From assembly GCF_017566145.1 (NCBI RefSeq), contig NZ_JABFCL010000004.1, positions 108,027 to 172,026 of the forward strand: 64,000 bases of DNA, written 5' to 3'. The translations under genes and the position numbers were made by a program. The notes below the pieces were generated by a model. That model was not told where the DNA came from and made no database searches. It was given only the letters and a program-made list of their open reading frames with translations. The DNA is from Bittarella massiliensis (ex Durand et al. 2017) (GTDB lineage: Bacteria; Bacillota; Clostridia; Oscillospirales; Ruminococcaceae). How positions within the stretch are numbered: the stretch's first letter is position 1; each line of letters begins with the position of its first letter. Shown piece after piece: positions 62,721 through 64,000 of the stretch.

Positions 62721-63650
62721 TCATTCTTTCTTTTCGCCCTCCCACCCGGCGGCTGATGCCACTGCGGCCGCCCGGCGGGCCAGTTCCCGGCGCACCGGGG
62801 CGGGGGACTCCACCAGGCACCCCTCCCCAAAGGAGAGGAGGTAGCTGTACAGCCACTCCCCCTGGGGAAAATCCAGCTCCACCACCGCGCCGCCGTCGGC
62901 CTGCCGCTGCAGCTGGGAGGGGGCGAACTCCTCCGCCAGGCGGAAGGCGGCCGAAGGGGCAAACCGCAGCCGCAGGGAGACGGGGCGGCCAAAGCCGTCC
63001 GGCCCCACCTCGATCTGTTCGGGCGGGGCGGCGCGGGGGGTGAAGGGCTCGCCGGTGTCCCGCACCCCCTCCATCCGCAGCAGCTTGAAAAACCGCCAGT
63101 CCCCCCGCTTGCGGCACCAGGCCCAGAGGTACCAGGCCTGCCCCTTGAAGACCAGCTGCCGGGGCTCCACCTCCCGCTGGGTGGCCTCTCCCCGGGCGCT
63201 GTAATAGCGAAAGGCCAGCACCCGCCGGCCCAGGATGGCCTCCTTGAGCAGGTAAAAGCTCTTCTGCGCCCCCTTGTCCCCGCCCCAGGGGGAGAAATCC
63301 ACCGCCAGCCAGCGCTCTTCCTCCTCCCCCCGGGCAAAGAGGGCCGACAGCTTGTCCAGGGCGCTGGCCCCTTCGGCCCCGGCGGCGGCCGCCCCCTGCA
63401 GGGCGGCCAGCACTGCCCTCTGCTCGGCCCCGGTCAGCAGGGTGCGGGGCAGGGCAAAGCCCGGCAGCAGGGCCACCCCGCCGCCCCGGCCCCGCTGGGT
63501 ATAGACTGGTATGCCCGCCCCGCTCAAGACGTCCATGTCCCGGTAGATGGTCCGCGGCGTCACCTCGTAGAGGCGGGCCATCTCCTCGCAGGTGACCCGC
63601 TCCCGCCGCAAAAGCAGGCAGAGCTCTGAAAACAGCCGCTGAATCTGCAC
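62721..63650 (-). CDS. HTH-WYL transcriptional regulator
   Basis: A 309-residue regulator with an N-terminal DeoR-like HTH (about 1-55: YEVTPRTIYRDMDVLSGAGIPVY) and a WYL domain (about 140-210; the core reads KGQAWYLWAWCRKRGDWRFF with the conserved R-x-F-x-L-x-R motif nearby as FFKLLRM) plus a WCX C-terminal part. WYL proteins bind nucleic-acid ligands and often govern stress and defence genes. The GTG at 63650 follows GGAGGGA. Nothing in the window is an obvious target; the structured repeats begin about 85 bases upstream. Confidence 0.93.
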   Translation of the reverse strand: MQIQRLFSELCLLLRRERVTCEEMARLYEVTPRTIYRDMDVLSGAGIPVYTQRGRGGGVALLPGFALPRTLLTGAEQRAVLAALQGAAAAGAEGASALDKLSALFARGEEEERWLAVDFSPWGGDKGAQKSFYLLKEAILGRRVLAFRYYSARGEATQREVEPRQLVFKGQAWYLWAWCRKRGDWRFFKLLRMEGVRDTGEPFTPRAAPPEQIEVGPDGFGRPVSLRLRFAPSAAFRLAEEFAPSQLQRQADGGAVVELDFPQGEWLYSYLLSFGEGCLVESPAPVRRELARRAAAVASAAGWEGEKKE

Positions 63651-63733
63651 GGCAATCCCTCCTTCTCGACGGCGGATGGCGTTTCGCTTGCGCCGACAAC
63701 GCTGCAGCGCCGTGGCCGTTTAGCCCCCTGATC

Positions 63734-64000
63734 CCACGGGCCCGGCGGGCGCAGTGGAATTCGGCCACAGGGGGGGCAGACAGCGCCTGTGGATCCGCCT
63801 GACCGTCCCCCATACAGGAGCCGCGTTGTGACCATTATACCACAAGTGCGAAGCACGCAGTGGTATTGGCCATCAGGCAGGGAGCAAACACAGTTTGCGC
63901 ATCTGCCTGGCCATCCCGGTGGCACAGCCGTTTTGCGGCTATGCCACCACAAGTGCGAAGCACGCAGTGGTATTGGCCATCAGGCAGGGAGCAAACACAG
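63734..64000. repeat. Tandem array of 107-bp structured repeats, continues past the window
   Basis: A 53-base stretch at 63841-63893 recurs identically at 63948-64000, giving a 107-base period; the unit 63841-63947 is complete and the next is cut by the window end. A degenerate unit precedes it at about 63734-63840. Each unit holds hairpins ATACCAC...GTGGTAT and GTGGCACAGCCG/CGGCTATGCCAC. No reading frame is evident. Confidence 0.85.

Noticed and set aside
63841..64000. A CRISPR array
   Set aside because: The repeated unit is 107 bases with no spacer variation, and no cas genes are visible.

Overview
The window is GC-rich DNA from a low-copy chromosomal region of a Gram-positive bacterium, most likely a high-GC member of the Clostridia (Oscillospirales/Ruminococcaceae-like). 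The reasons are the Firmicutes-type S12 with its internal insertion, a split rpoB/rpoC pair, DnaI/DnaD-type replication loaders, a WalJ homologue, an Rrf2 repressor, TM2 and TSCPD proteins, G5/LysM/M23 wall enzymes, and strong Shine-Dalgarno sequences with many GTG and TTG starts. The genus cannot be fixed from the sequence alone.

Layout. 1-8770: information core on the minus strand (rpoB, rpoC, rpsL, rpsG), with a consensus promoter before rpoB and an attenuator-like hairpin before rpsL. 9039-16600: two small regulators (MarR, Rrf2), a secreted three-repeat protein, then rpoD-dnaG, a dGTPase-like HD protein, a YigZ protein and rpmE. 16620-20630: a threonine aldolase divergent from a Ca2+-type P-ATPase. 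20750-25380: a large repeat-rich surface protein divergent from an ECF sigma factor that carries its own membrane anchor and extracellular Ig-like tail. 25500-41600: housekeeping and envelope genes (phosphoesterase, YifB, GNAT, murA-walJ-rlmH, M20 peptidase, M23 hydrolase, RluD-like synthase, GH3 glycosidase with an AraC-type regulator, ilvE). 41600-47600: gdhA, a TM2 protein fused in transcription to the RNase P RNA, dnaD-dnaI, PHP and TSCPD proteins. 48085-52340: a MarR-controlled heterodimeric ABC exporter. 52500-56745: a SIS-domain protein and a second surface protein whose 5' leader starts with a 16-bp inverted repeat. 56870-61650: a tightly overlapped ABC transporter operon headed by a small secreted protein. 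61911-64000: a mini membrane protein, an acyl-CoA thioesterase, a WYL regulator and an array of 107-bp structured tandem repeats that runs off the window.

Functional themes. Core transcription, translation and replication genes are interspersed with cell-envelope genes. Three places look accessory: the ECF sigma/surface protein pair, the structured-leader surface protein, and the secreted peptide-ABC transporter operon. The last two adjoin each other and both have AT-richer segments than the rest of the window. The best candidates for something undescribed are the secreted-peptide/ABC operon with a peptidase-M1-like ectodomain lacking a zinc motif (57-61.7 kb), the membrane-anchored ECF sigma factor beside a surface protein (20.7-25.4 kb), and the structured leader at 53.83-53.97 kb.
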